Positions 1 to 7,366 of a DNA stretch of 35,121 nucleotides are shown here, in pieces (position 1 is the first letter of the stretch; every line of letters begins with the position of its first letter). The stretch is from Rhizobiaceae bacterium (GTDB lineage: Bacteria > Pseudomonadota > Alphaproteobacteria > Rhizobiales > Rhizobiaceae), in the NCBI GenBank assembly GCA_027000565.1, contig JALTNS010000438.1, forward strand, positions 1 to 35,121. Reading direction: 5' to 3'. The translations under genes and the position numbers were made by a program. Below the pieces are notes generated by a model that was given only the letters and a program-made list of their open reading frames with translations, had not been told where the DNA came from and did not search any database.

Positions 1-460
1 GGTCTATATCGTGGGCATAAAGGATATCAATGCGGTCAATGCCAAGCCGTTCCAGTGAAAATTCGACCGAGCGCAGCACCCCGTCATACCCATAATCATA
101 GACTTCCTTGCGGTTGGGCACATCAAACCACTTGCCAACCCCGTCTCGGGTATCAACAGATGCCGCTTTCAGCAGGCGACCAACCTTGGTTGATAGCACA
201 TATTCATCGCGTGGCTTGTCACGTAAAAACCGGTTGAGACGGGTTTCTGACAAGCCAAAACCATAAAGTGGTGCCGTATCATAATATCGAACCCCGGCAT
301 CCCACGCCATGGTCAACACCTGATGGGCTTCTTCGTCGCTGACAGGCTTGTAAAGATTGCCAAGCGGAGCCGTTCCCATGCCAAGTTCAGTGAATGTCAG
401 ACCACCGTTGTTGAGCCGGTCCCAATGTCTGGTTTTCAGGGTCATATTACGCTCTTTCAT
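1..460 (-). CDS. Aldo/keto reductase, sugar dehydrogenase-like (partial, C-terminus beyond window)
   Basis: Reading the minus strand from the ATG at 460 (or an in-frame ATG at 445) gives an open frame to the window edge, about 153 residues. It has the N-terminal hallmarks of the aldo/keto reductase TIM barrel: an early LGMGTAPLGN strand, then GVRYYDTAPLYGFGLSE with the catalytic Asp and Tyr of the family, then a STKVGR strand with the catalytic Lys, and RLGIDRIDILYAHD. The LTFTELGMG start and the DVPNRKEVYDYGYDGV stretch resemble L-fucose / D-threo-aldose 1-dehydrogenases (from memory, not searched). The ATG at 460 overlaps the TAA of the kinase gene (TAATG), so the two are probably translationally coupled. 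I infer a role in oxidising or reducing the sugar imported by the neighbouring ABC system. The substrate cannot be fixed from sequence. Confidence 0.85.
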   Translation of the reverse strand, partial: MKERNMTLKTRHWDRLNNGGLTFTELGMGTAPLGNLYKPVSDEEAHQVLTMAWDAGVRYYDTAPLYGFGLSETRLNRFLRDKPRDEYVLSTKVGRLLKAASVDTRDGVGKWFDVPNRKEVYDYGYDGVLRSVEFSLERLGIDRIDILYAHDID

Positions 461-1386
461 TACGTGTTGGCGGCAAGCAGACTTTCGATTTCCACCAATG
501 TCGGCATAGAAGGTGCGGTTCCTGGTCTCGTGACCGAAATTCCAGCCGTTGCACTGCCAAATCTCACCGCGTCAACCGGCTCGAAGCCGCGCACCAAGGC
601 CGCGGCAAACCCGCCGTTGAAAGCATCGCCCGCACCGGTTGTTTCAACCACCGGACCTGCATTAAATGCCGGAACGTGGATTGATTGGCGGGCGTCATGA
701 TAAAGCGCACCATTTTCTCCAAGAGTGATGATTGCTGCACCAACACCGGCATCCAGCAGCGCGGTCGCAGCTTTTTTGGCATCATCAACAGATTTGACTG
801 TAATGCCGGTAATGCCTTCGGCTTCGGTTTCATTTGGTGTTACAAAATCGCATAGCGCCAACATACCGTCAGGCAGATCGGCGGCAGGCGCCGGGTTGAG
901 TACCGTTTTTGCACCACCATCTCTTGCAAGCTTCAGTCCATGCATGGCCGCATCCATTGGCTGCTCAAGCTGCGTTACAAATACAGCAGAACCGGCAATC
1001 AGATTGGCGCAATTGTCGATATCCGCCGGTGAAATTGTTCCAGCCACGCCAGGGCAAACGATGATGGCATTATTGCCGGTTGCCTCTTCGACAAAAATAT
1101 AGGCCGCACCGGTATAGCTGTCCTCGTGCTGGCTCACTTGCGGTGTAACTCCGGCCTTGGCCCAAATGTCGAGCGCCATATCTGCAAACGGATCTTTGCC
1201 AAGTTTGGTCAGAAAATGAACTTTACCGCCAGCCATGGCGGCTGCCACTGCCTGATTGGAGCCTTTGCCGCCGGGCCCAAGGGCAAAGCTGTTGCCAAGG
1301 ATGGTTTCACCCATGCGCGGTGCGCGCTCTGCCCGATAGGTAGTATCGGCGACAAATACACCCAATATTACAATATCTTCCCGCAT
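460..1386 (-). CDS. rbsK: Ribokinase-family (PfkB) sugar kinase
   Basis: About 308 residues, the usual ribokinase length. The N-terminus IVILGVFVADTT is the first beta strand and substrate site of PfkB kinases. Signature 1 is GPGGKGSNQAVAAA and signature 2 is ETTGAGDAFNGGF, whose GAGD Asp is the catalytic base. The enzyme should phosphorylate a free sugar or sugar-like alcohol with ATP in the cytosol. I chose the ATG at 1386, four bases after the mutarotase stop, because the sequence from there matches the family start. A longer start at 1404 would overlap the upstream gene by 14 bases and has no clear ribosome binding site. It lies between an RbsD/FucU mutarotase and an aldo/keto reductase in one minus-strand operon with the transporter ATPase. 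The sugar could be ribose, but other PfkB substrates are equally open. Confidence 0.88.
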   Translation of the reverse strand: MREDIVILGVFVADTTYRAERAPRMGETILGNSFALGPGGKGSNQAVAAAMAGGKVHFLTKLGKDPFADMALDIWAKAGVTPQVSQHEDSYTGAAYIFVEEATGNNAIIVCPGVAGTISPADIDNCANLIAGSAVFVTQLEQPMDAAMHGLKLARDGGAKTVLNPAPAADLPDGMLALCDFVTPNETEAEGITGITVKSVDDAKKAATALLDAGVGAAIITLGENGALYHDARQSIHVPAFNAGPVVETTGAGDAFNGGFAAALVRGFEPVDAVRFGSATAGISVTRPGTAPSMPTLVEIESLLAANT

Positions 1387-1390
1387 TACT

Positions 1391-1849
1391 CTAACCCATT
1401 CCATCAGGTGGAATTACGCCCTTGCGCAACAGGAAACAACCGTAAAAACGCCGTTCTCCAGTCTGGATTACCGCAAAAGCCTTTTTTGCCTGATCGTAGA
1501 AATCAAACCGTTCAATGCTTATCATTGTGCGTGGTGTGCCCTCAGCTGCATCAATGATGTTCTGTACTTCGCTTTGCACCGGGGGCACTTCGTCGGGGGC
1601 ATCAACCACCTCCATGCGTCCGGCAAAATCGTCAACAAATGTATCAAGCGGCATCACCGATAGTACAGCCTCAACCGCCTCGGCACAGGTGAGATTCTCC
1701 ATCCGCAGCAATTCGCCAAATGTGGTTTCGCTGGCAACAGAATAGGATGGAAAATTGGTGTCGGCAATAATCAGCGCATCGCCGTGCCCCATTGAGCGCA
1801 AGGCATATAAAACATCTGCATTCAGTCGTGGATCAATTCCTTTTAACAT
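1391..1849 (-). CDS. RbsD/FucU-family sugar mutarotase
   Basis: About 152 residues. The start MLKGIDPRLNADVLYAL, the MGHGDALIIADTNFPS block with the conserved His and Asp, and the end GERRFYGCFLLRKGVI are typical of FucU/RbsD proteins, which interconvert pyranose/furanose or alpha/beta anomers before phosphorylation or oxidation. The FucU branch (L-fucose mutarotase) fits the motif spacing better than the shorter RbsD type, but this is judged by eye. The ATG at 1849 is preceded by GGGAG at good spacing; a TTG directly before it is unlikely to be used. The neighbouring kinase and aldo/keto reductase suggest it feeds a free imported sugar into both enzymes. Confidence 0.88.
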   Translation of the reverse strand: MLKGIDPRLNADVLYALRSMGHGDALIIADTNFPSYSVASETTFGELLRMENLTCAEAVEAVLSVMPLDTFVDDFAGRMEVVDAPDEVPPVQSEVQNIIDAAEGTPRTMISIERFDFYDQAKKAFAVIQTGERRFYGCFLLRKGVIPPDGMG

Positions 1850-1894
1850 CAATTTCTCCCACCGCGTGATCAGCGGTTCTGTTTAGTTTACTCG

Positions 1895-2956
1895 TCAGGA
1901 TAGTCGTTTGCCGGACGCCGGGTCAAAAACATGAATGTAACTCACATCCGGTTTCAGATGAACCTTTTGACCTGGCTCAAACTTATGTCGTTCCCTAAAT
2001 ACCGCAACAATATCCTGATCGCCAAAGGTCAATATCACATGGGTTTCCGCCCCGGTCGGTTCAACCAGAGAAACGGTGCAGGGAATACCCTTATCAGCCA
2101 ATTCAAGATGCTCGGGGCGAATGCCAAAAACAATTTCCTGCCCATCTGCCAATCTATCAATAGCAGGGCAGGGCAGCCGCGTACCATGAGATTCAATCTC
2201 AACGTTTGTTCCGGTTTTTATAACGCCGTTGATCAGGTTCATCGAGGGGGAGCCGATAAATCCGGCAACGAATATATTGTCAGGATGGTCATAGAGATCA
2301 AGCGGAGAGCCGATTTGTTCAATATTGCCATCGTGCATGACAACGATCTGGTCGGCCATTGTCATAGCTTCAACCTGATCGTGGGTCACATAAACCATGG
2401 TGGTGCGTAGCCTCTGGTGTAATGCCCGGATTTCGCTGCGCATTTGCACCCGCAACTTGGCGTCAAGATTGGACAGTGGCTCATCGAACAGAAAAACCTG
2501 CGGATCGCGCACGATTGCCCGCCCCATTGCCACCCTTTGCCGCTGGCCACCGGACAAAGCCCGCGGATAACGGTCAAGATAGGGTTCAAGCCCTAAAATT
2601 CCGGCAGCATTGTCCACCCGGCTCTTGATTTCCGCCTTGTCCATGCCACGCATCTTGAGTGAAAAGGCCATATTGGCCGCAACAGTTTTATGGGGGTAGA
2701 GCGCATAATTCTGGAACACCATGGCGATGTCACGCTCCGCCGGTGGCAGGTTGTTGACGACCGTGTTGCCGAGTTGAATTGTGCCTGAAGTGATGCCCTC
2801 AAGTCCGGCAATCATTCGCAACAGTGTTGATTTTCCGCAACCGGAAGGCCCGACCAGAACGACAAATTCGCCATCGGCAATGTCTATGTCGACGCCGTGC
2901 AGCACCTCAAGATTACCGTAGTTCTTGCGGACGTCGCGTATGGTTACCTCGGCCAT
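1895..2956 (-). CDS. Sugar ABC transporter ATP-binding protein (MalK/UgpC type, CUT1)
   Basis: 353 residues. Walker A is [10 protein letters not shown]-loop [10 protein letters not shown], signature [15 protein letters not shown], Walker [13 protein letters not shown], and the H-loop is in [10 protein letters not shown]. After about residue 235 comes a MalK/UgpC-type C-terminal regulatory region with the GIRPEHL motif (TOBE/MOP-like). It would energise the two permeases encoded on the opposite strand at 4953-7246. The start has GGGGAATGC before the ATG. The gene opens the minus-strand arm of the divergon and is followed 45 bases later by the mutarotase gene. Only one ATPase is seen, so it is expected to act as a homodimer. 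Confidence 0.95.
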   Translation of the reverse strand: MAEVTIRDVRKNYGNLEVLHGVDIDIADGEFVVLVGPSGCGKSTLLRMIAGLEGITSGTIQLGNTVVNNLPPAERDIAMVFQNYALYPHKTVAANMAFSLKMRGMDKAEIKSRVDNAAGILGLEPYLDRYPRALSGGQRQRVAMGRAIVRDPQVFLFDEPLSNLDAKLRVQMRSEIRALHQRLRTTMVYVTHDQVEAMTMADQIVVMHDGNIEQIGSPLDLYDHPDNIFVAGFIGSPSMNLINGVIKTGTNVEIESHGTRLPCPAIDRLADGQEIVFGIRPEHLELADKGIPCTVSLVEPTGAETHVILTFGDQDIVAVFRERHKFEPGQKVHLKPDVSYIHVFDPASGKRLS

Positions 2957-3028
2957 GCATTCCCCGTTTCACTAGGACATCATCAACGACTAGCCGAGAT
3001 TAGACGGCCTGTCGAGCGAGTGAACATA

Positions 3029-3040
3029 CTAACATGTTAG
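3029..3040. promoter_or_regulatory. Perfect 12-bp palindrome, candidate operator of the sugar divergon
   Basis: CTAACATGTTAG is a perfect palindrome in the 262-base region between the divergent ATPase and binding protein genes, five bases upstream of a TTGACA box. Its shape resembles operators of FCD-type GntR regulators or of other dimeric sugar repressors, but no regulator gene is visible nearby, so the cognate protein is unknown. Confidence 0.5.
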
Positions 3041-3044
3041 ATGC

Positions 3045-3073
3045 TTGACAAGCTGCATTAACACTGAAACTAT
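3045..3073 (+). promoter_or_regulatory. Candidate sigma-70 promoter for the binding protein-permease operon
   Basis: A perfect -35 box TTGACA (3045-3050) is followed after 17 bases by AACTAT (3068-3073), a poor match to TATAAT. The adjoining palindrome at 3029-3040 would place a regulator just upstream of the -35 box. The predicted leader to the binding protein start is about 140 bases. Confidence 0.4.
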
Positions 3074-3218
3074 CGCCTTGTTGATCTGGCACTGTCCTTT
3101 GTGAGTGGAGGATAAGACGTGCTGCAAAACACACCCAAACCGTAAAAGTCAGAGATTTTTTCGGCCAGTTTGCAGCAGATGACCGGGTTGAAACAGATTT
3201 TAACAGGGAGGAATTACG

Positions 3219-4892
3219 ATGAAGGTAAAGCTGTATAATAGCCTGATGGAGGCTCAAATGAACCGGCGCAATATGTTGAAGGGTGCTGCAAGCGCCACCG
3301 CGATTGCAGCTGTTGGTGGAGTAGGTTCAGCCATTACAACACGCCCGGCATGGGCATCTTCTGATTTGCGTGCCGCAATGTTGAAAATTCCCGGTGTTGG
3401 CAAGGGTTCGCCTTCCGATGCCGATTGGCAAAAAGTCGGCGCAATGACCCTTGGACCAACAAAAGAAGTGGTCAAGGAGGGTGAATTTGCCGGTGTTGAA
3501 CTGACTTTCATGGGCCTTAACAACCAGAACTTGCACAATTTCCTGTTTCGCGGATTTTTGAAACCCTGGGAAAAATACACCGGTGCCAAAATCAATTGGG
3601 TAGATCTGGCACAGGCCGATTACAATGCCCGTTTGCAACAGTCGATTGCAACCCAGACCGTTGATTTCGACATCATCGAAATGGGTGCACCATTTGAAGG
3701 AGATGTTACCGGCCGTGGTCTTGCTTCCGAAATGCCGGACTGGGTGAAATCGGTTATCGATATGGACGATTATGTCGATTACCTTAAGGCACCCGTTGGT
3801 ACTTGGGGCGGCAAAACCTATCGCGTATCCATTGATGGCGATTGTCATAACTTCAACTACCGCACGGACTATTTCTCCGATGCTGGATTTGCCGCTGCAT
3901 GGAAAGCGGAAGGTCACAAAGGTGAATGGGAAGTACCAACCACCTGGCAAAAGGTTCAGGAGGTCACCAAATTCCTCAAAGGCAAAAAAGATCCGCTTTC
4001 CGGTCTTGCAGCCCATGGCTATCTCGATCCGCTGAAGGGCTGGGGCGGATTTGGTTTCTACTTTCTTGCTTCACGTGCAACCGCCTATGCCAAACATCCA
4101 GACGATCCGGCCTGGCTGTTTAACCCCGAAGATATGTCGCCACGGGTCAACAATGCGGCCTGGGTGCGGGCCATTCAAGACGTGCTTGACGTGCTTGATG
4201 CCCAGCCAACCGACCAGATCAATGCAGATCCCGGCACTACCGGGTTCCAGCAATTCCTTGCCGGAACCGGCTCAATGTTAAGCTGGTGGGGTGATATTGG
4301 CTCCAATGCCAAAACCTCTGACACCTCGGTGGTTGGCGATGTCACCGGTTTCTCGATCCTGCCGGGTTCTGACGATGTCTGGAACCATAAGGAAGGCAAG
4401 TGGGAAACCTTGGCATCCGGTCCAAACTATGCGCCCAACATGGCCTATATCGGCTGGGGCGTTTATGTCATGGCCCGGGTTGATTCCGACAGCAAGAAAC
4501 ACAAGGCCGCATGGTCTGCTGCAGCTCATTTGGGGGGCAAGGATATATCACTTTGGGCCGCTGCCTATCCATCCGGCTTTCAGCCCTATCGGAATTCGCA
4601 TTTTAATATCCCGGAATGGGTCGGAGCCGGTTACGACGAGGCGTTTATCAAGGATTACCTTGCCTCGGAAGCCGACAGCTATAATCATCCGAACGCGGCG
4701 ATTGAGCCGCGAATTCCCGGCATCTTCCAGTATTATTCGGTTGCCGAGGATGAACTGGCTAAAATCTATGCTGGTCAATATAAATCAGCCCAGGAAGGGG
4801 CCGATGCGATTGCAGCTGCATGGGATAAAATTACCGACCAGATCGGTCGGGAAAGCCAGACGAAACTTTATAAATCGTCGCTCGGCATATAA
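3219..4892 (+). CDS. Sugar ABC transporter substrate-binding protein, Tat-type signal
   Basis: 557 residues from the ATG at 3219, which has a strong GGGAGG site seven bases upstream. A second start at 3258 (544 residues) has its own GGAGG five bases upstream and would begin MNRRNMLKGAAS, a clean twin-arginine signal followed by a hydrophobic stretch and an Ala-x-Ala-like site near ARPAWA. The mature part is rich in aromatic residues and has the open two-lobe pattern of large CUT1 binding proteins (FDIIEMGAPFEGDV, GKTYRVSIDGDCHNFNYR, GSMLSWWGDIG). At over 540 residues it belongs with the long periplasmic binding proteins, not the 400-residue MalE type. It should bind a sugar or polyol in the periplasm and pass it to the permeases downstream. 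Confidence 0.9.
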   Translation: MKVKLYNSLMEAQMNRRNMLKGAASATAIAAVGGVGSAITTRPAWASSDLRAAMLKIPGVGKGSPSDADWQKVGAMTLGPTKEVVKEGEFAGVELTFMGLNNQNLHNFLFRGFLKPWEKYTGAKINWVDLAQADYNARLQQSIATQTVDFDIIEMGAPFEGDVTGRGLASEMPDWVKSVIDMDDYVDYLKAPVGTWGGKTYRVSIDGDCHNFNYRTDYFSDAGFAAAWKAEGHKGEWEVPTTWQKVQEVTKFLKGKKDPLSGLAAHGYLDPLKGWGGFGFYFLASRATAYAKHPDDPAWLFNPEDMSPRVNNAAWVRAIQDVLDVLDAQPTDQINADPGTTGFQQFLAGTGSMLSWWGDIGSNAKTSDTSVVGDVTGFSILPGSDDVWNHKEGKWETLASGPNYAPNMAYIGWGVYVMARVDSDSKKHKAAWSAAAHLGGKDISLWAAAYPSGFQPYRNSHFNIPEWVGAGYDEAFIKDYLASEADSYNHPNAAIEPRIPGIFQYYSVAEDELAKIYAGQYKSAQEGADAIAAAWDKITDQIGRESQTKLYKSSLGI

Positions 4893-4899
4893 TCCCAAC

Positions 4900-4927
4900 G
4901 AGGGTTGGCGGGTGACCGCCAACCCTC
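4900..4927 (+). other. Strong stem-loop between binding protein and permease genes
   Basis: A perfect 12-bp inverted repeat, GAGGGTTGGCGG and its complement, with a GTGA loop, lies 8 bases after the binding protein stop and 25 bases before the permease ATG. No T tract follows, so it is not a standard terminator. Known ABC operons such as malEFG use hairpins here to stabilise the binding-protein mRNA segment and lower permease expression, and I infer the same role. Confidence 0.75.
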
Positions 4928-4952
4928 TGCAATTCAAGTTTTATCGAGCAAC

Positions 4953-6059
4953 ATGTCCACTCAGGCCGACCTCTTACATGTGGTAACTTCGGACCATATC
5001 ACGCCCAGGCGCGCTGCGTTTGGTCGTTTTCTTGTCTGGGGCTCTGCCGGGCTGTTTGGCTTGAGTGTGCTATGGCAGGTGTTGTTCGAATTCGATGTCA
5101 CCGCGTTTGGTTTTGATAACTGGCGGCCGGTTCTTTATGCCTATGTCTTTTGGGCAATCTGCCTTTGCGTATCACAGGTGATCATTCGTGGCGAACAGGG
5201 CAAGCGGGCGCTGTTTGTTTTACCGGCTGTGTTGTTTGTCGTCTCGATGGTGGTATTTCCGCTGTTGTTTGGTCTTTCCATTTCATTTTCAGACTGGAAC
5301 CTTGCGTCTCTTGACGGGCGAAAATTCAACGGTTTTGATAATTTCCGCCAGATGTGGGCAGATCCGTTTTACTGGAACGCACTAAAAAACATGGTCTACT
5401 ACACGTTGGCCATTTCTGTTGAATATGCCATTGCCTTTGGATTGGCGCTGTTGCTCAACTCGCAAATACGCGGACAGAAATTTTTCCGCGTTGCATTTTT
5501 AATGCCGTTGATGTTGTCGCCGGTGGCGGTATCGTGGATGGTTGGCAAGTCGATGCTGGAAGTGCGCTTTGGCCCACTGGCGCGGTTGGCGCGGTGGATT
5601 GGTTGGGAAAACCCTTCGTTTTTTGGTACAGCCGAGTTTGCCCGTGCAACCATTATGATCATGGATGCCTGGACCTTCATTCCCTTTATGATGATTATGA
5701 TTTTGGCGGGCTTGCAGGCAATTCCGAAAGAGGTGCAAGAAGCCGCCATTGTTGATGGCGCATCGCCCTGGCAATCGTTCTGGCAAGTGACTTTCCCGCT
5801 GATGCTGCCAATTTCGATTACGGCAATTCTTATTCGCATCATATTCAAGCTGAAACTTGCCGACATCATTATCAATGTGACCTCCGGTGGACCCGGCGGG
5901 GCGACAGATTCTGTTACCAGTTTTATATTCCGTGAATACCGCGACCGCTCGAATGTTGGTTACGGCACCCTGCTGGCGATGGTTTATCTGGTGCTGATTG
6001 TGGTCGCGATCACCATTTTCATGAAGTTGGTCGATCGCTGGATGAACCCGAGGTATTAG
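4953..6059 (+). CDS. Sugar ABC transporter permease (MalF-like)
   Basis: About 368 residues from the ATG at 4953; an earlier TTG falls inside the stem-loop and is unlikely to be used. Two hydrophobic segments near the N-terminus precede the binding-protein-dependent permease domain, beginning around LFVLPAVLFVVSMVVFPLL. The EAA loop that docks on the ATPase reads EAAIVDGASPWQSFWQ followed by FPLMLP, a good match to the family pattern. It is an inner membrane subunit. The stop codon TAG at 6057-6059 is formed at the junction with an inserted element: without the insertion it would read TAA directly followed by the next ATG. Confidence 0.93.
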   Translation: MSTQADLLHVVTSDHITPRRAAFGRFLVWGSAGLFGLSVLWQVLFEFDVTAFGFDNWRPVLYAYVFWAICLCVSQVIIRGEQGKRALFVLPAVLFVVSMVVFPLLFGLSISFSDWNLASLDGRKFNGFDNFRQMWADPFYWNALKNMVYYTLAISVEYAIAFGLALLLNSQIRGQKFFRVAFLMPLMLSPVAVSWMVGKSMLEVRFGPLARLARWIGWENPSFFGTAEFARATIMIMDAWTFIPFMMIMILAGLQAIPKEVQEAAIVDGASPWQSFWQVTFPLMLPISITAILIRIIFKLKLADIIINVTSGGPGGATDSVTSFIFREYRDRSNVGYGTLLAMVYLVLIVVAITIFMKLVDRWMNPRY

Positions 6060-6077
6060 GGCATGTGGGCAATTAGG
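6059..6077 (+). repeat. Left terminal inverted repeat of the MITE-like element
   Basis: GGGCATGTGGGCAATTAGG, preceded by TA. It pairs with 6304-6322 with two mismatches in 19. Confidence 0.75.
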
Positions 6078-6303
6078 ATTTGGAAGACGGCATGAGGCAA
6101 AATTGTTCAAAATCAAGAGAAAAACCTCTGACACGGCGATCCCTTTCAAGGTTTTTAGATGAAACAATGGGCGAATTTGCTCGTATCCCGAGGAGGCGGG
6201 CAATTTCATACCTGAATACGTTGGAAATCTCTTGTAGTGGGGTGCGCCACGGCGAGCTTTCCACCTGTTCAAAACTGAAATTGTACTCGCGCCGCGACCG
6301 AAA

Positions 6304-6322
6304 CCTAATTGTCCACAGGCCC
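6304..6322 (-). repeat. Right terminal inverted repeat of the MITE-like element
   Basis: CCTAATTGTCCACAGGCCC on the plus strand, followed by TA and then the permease start. Its internal AGG, six bases before the downstream ATG, may now serve as a weak ribosome binding site. Confidence 0.75.
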
Positions 6323-6325
6323 TAA

Positions 6326-7246
6326 ATGTCAAACGCCCAGATATTCCACGACACCGAACAGGACTTAAGCCACAAAGCAAGGTGGTTGAGCAAACGGGTC
6401 ATGGTCTATGGAATATTGATATTCTGGGCAATCATTTGCCTGTTCCCGATCTATTGGACAATCACCACATCATTCAAAATTGCACCCGACGTGATGCGTG
6501 GTAATATGGTTCCGTGGTGGGATTACACGCCAAAATGGCTTGGCTGGAAATCGCTTGGAATGTCACCAGCGACGATATTTGATGAATCAACTGTGCGTGA
6601 GGAATTTATCAAACGCATCGTCAATTCGGCCTATGCAGCGATAGGCTCTTCCAGTCTGGCGCTGGTACTGGGCAGTCTCGCGGCTTACGGTCTTTCGCGT
6701 TTTAATTATAAATTCGGTTTCATGCGCAATCCGGATATTTCGTTTTTCTTTTTAAGCCAGCTTATCCTGCCTCCGGTGGTTCTGGCCCTGCCATTTTTGG
6801 TGCTTTACAAGGAACTGGCACTGCTCGACACCCGTATCGGGCTGATCCTGCTTTATGCGTTGACGGTATTACCGATTGTCATCTGGATCATGCGCGATCA
6901 GTTCGCTTCGATTCCGGTAGAAATAGAGGAAGCCGCTTTGGTCGATGGCATGTCCGTGTGGGGCTCTTTTTTTACAATCGTATTACCGATAGCCCTGCCG
7001 GGGCTGGTTGCGGCCTTTATATTGTCACTTGTTTTAACATGGAATGAGTATTTTTTTGCAGCCCTTTTGACCAGCACAGATGCTAAAACCCTGCCCGTAA
7101 TGGTCGCCAGCCAGACCGGCAGTCAGGGTATCAACTGGTGGTCGATGGCAGCACTTTCCGGGGCCGCGATTTTTCCGCTGGTGGTGATCGGTATTGTGCT
7201 GGAACGATATATCATCAAAGGCATGGCCTCGGGTGCCGGTAAATAA
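6326..7246 (+). CDS. Sugar ABC transporter permease (MalG-like)
   Basis: 306 residues with six expected membrane segments, the first around GILIFWAIICLFPIYWTITTSF. The periplasmic loop after segment one is followed by the permease domain. The EAA loop reads EEAALVDGMSVWGSFFTIVLPIALP and the end carries the WNEYFFAALLTS segment typical of MalG-type subunits. It would pair with the permease encoded just upstream and with the ATPase encoded on the other strand. Its original ribosome binding site (GAGG at 6050-6053, inside the upstream gene) is now about 270 bases away because of the inserted element; only AGG from the element end remains at proper spacing. Expression may therefore be reduced or uncoupled. 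Confidence 0.93.
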   Translation: MSNAQIFHDTEQDLSHKARWLSKRVMVYGILIFWAIICLFPIYWTITTSFKIAPDVMRGNMVPWWDYTPKWLGWKSLGMSPATIFDESTVREEFIKRIVNSAYAAIGSSSLALVLGSLAAYGLSRFNYKFGFMRNPDISFFFLSQLILPPVVLALPFLVLYKELALLDTRIGLILLYALTVLPIVIWIMRDQFASIPVEIEEAALVDGMSVWGSFFTIVLPIALPGLVAAFILSLVLTWNEYFFAALLTSTDAKTLPVMVASQTGSQGINWWSMAALSGAAIFPLVVIGIVLERYIIKGMASGAGK

Positions 7247-7366
7247 TAGCCTAACCACGGACCAACCACTACAATGTCGCATATGGATTGCTGTACGGCG
7301 CCCGCGTGATCAGACGTTTGTATGGTTTTGATAGATATCGCTCTTTCTTTGTGGCAGAGAGACAAA

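Larger units (their letters stand above)
6059..6322. mobile_element. 264-bp MITE-like element with ~19-25 bp terminal inverted repeats and TA flanks
   Basis: The left end GGGCATGTGGGCAATTAGG (6059-6077) and the right end, read from the other strand, GGGCCTGTGGACAATTAGG (6322 back to 6304) match at 17 of 19 positions, and at 21 of 25 if extended. The element is flanked by TA at 6057-6058 and TA at 6323-6324, as expected for a TA target duplication (IS630/Tc1-mariner and some IS5-group elements). Removing the element plus one TA gives MNPRY, stop TAA, then ATG at once, with GAGG six bases before that ATG: a normal coupled operon junction. Open frames inside (6080-6325 plus, 6073-6264 minus) do not resemble a transposase, so it would be non-autonomous. 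It also holds an 8-bp stem at 6120-6127/6149-6156. Confidence 0.75.

Noticed and set aside
1861-1877. 5-bp hairpin ACCGC/GCGGT before the mutarotase gene
   Set aside because: Too short and without a T tract to call as terminator or regulator; part of it recurs at 7304-7314 (CGCGTGATCAG) but only over 11 bases.
3327-4016. Minus-strand open frame of about 229 codons
   Set aside because: Antisense to the clearly coding binding protein gene and without recognisable motifs.
6080-6325. Open frame filling most of the gap between the permease genes
   Set aside because: It lies almost wholly inside the inverted-repeat element, has an Arg/Ser-rich composition and looks like no transposase or other protein.
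5499-6380. Long minus-strand open frame (about 290 codons)
   Set aside because: It is antisense to the permease gene and runs through the inserted element; composition is His/Asn/Gln/Arg-rich as in shadow frames.
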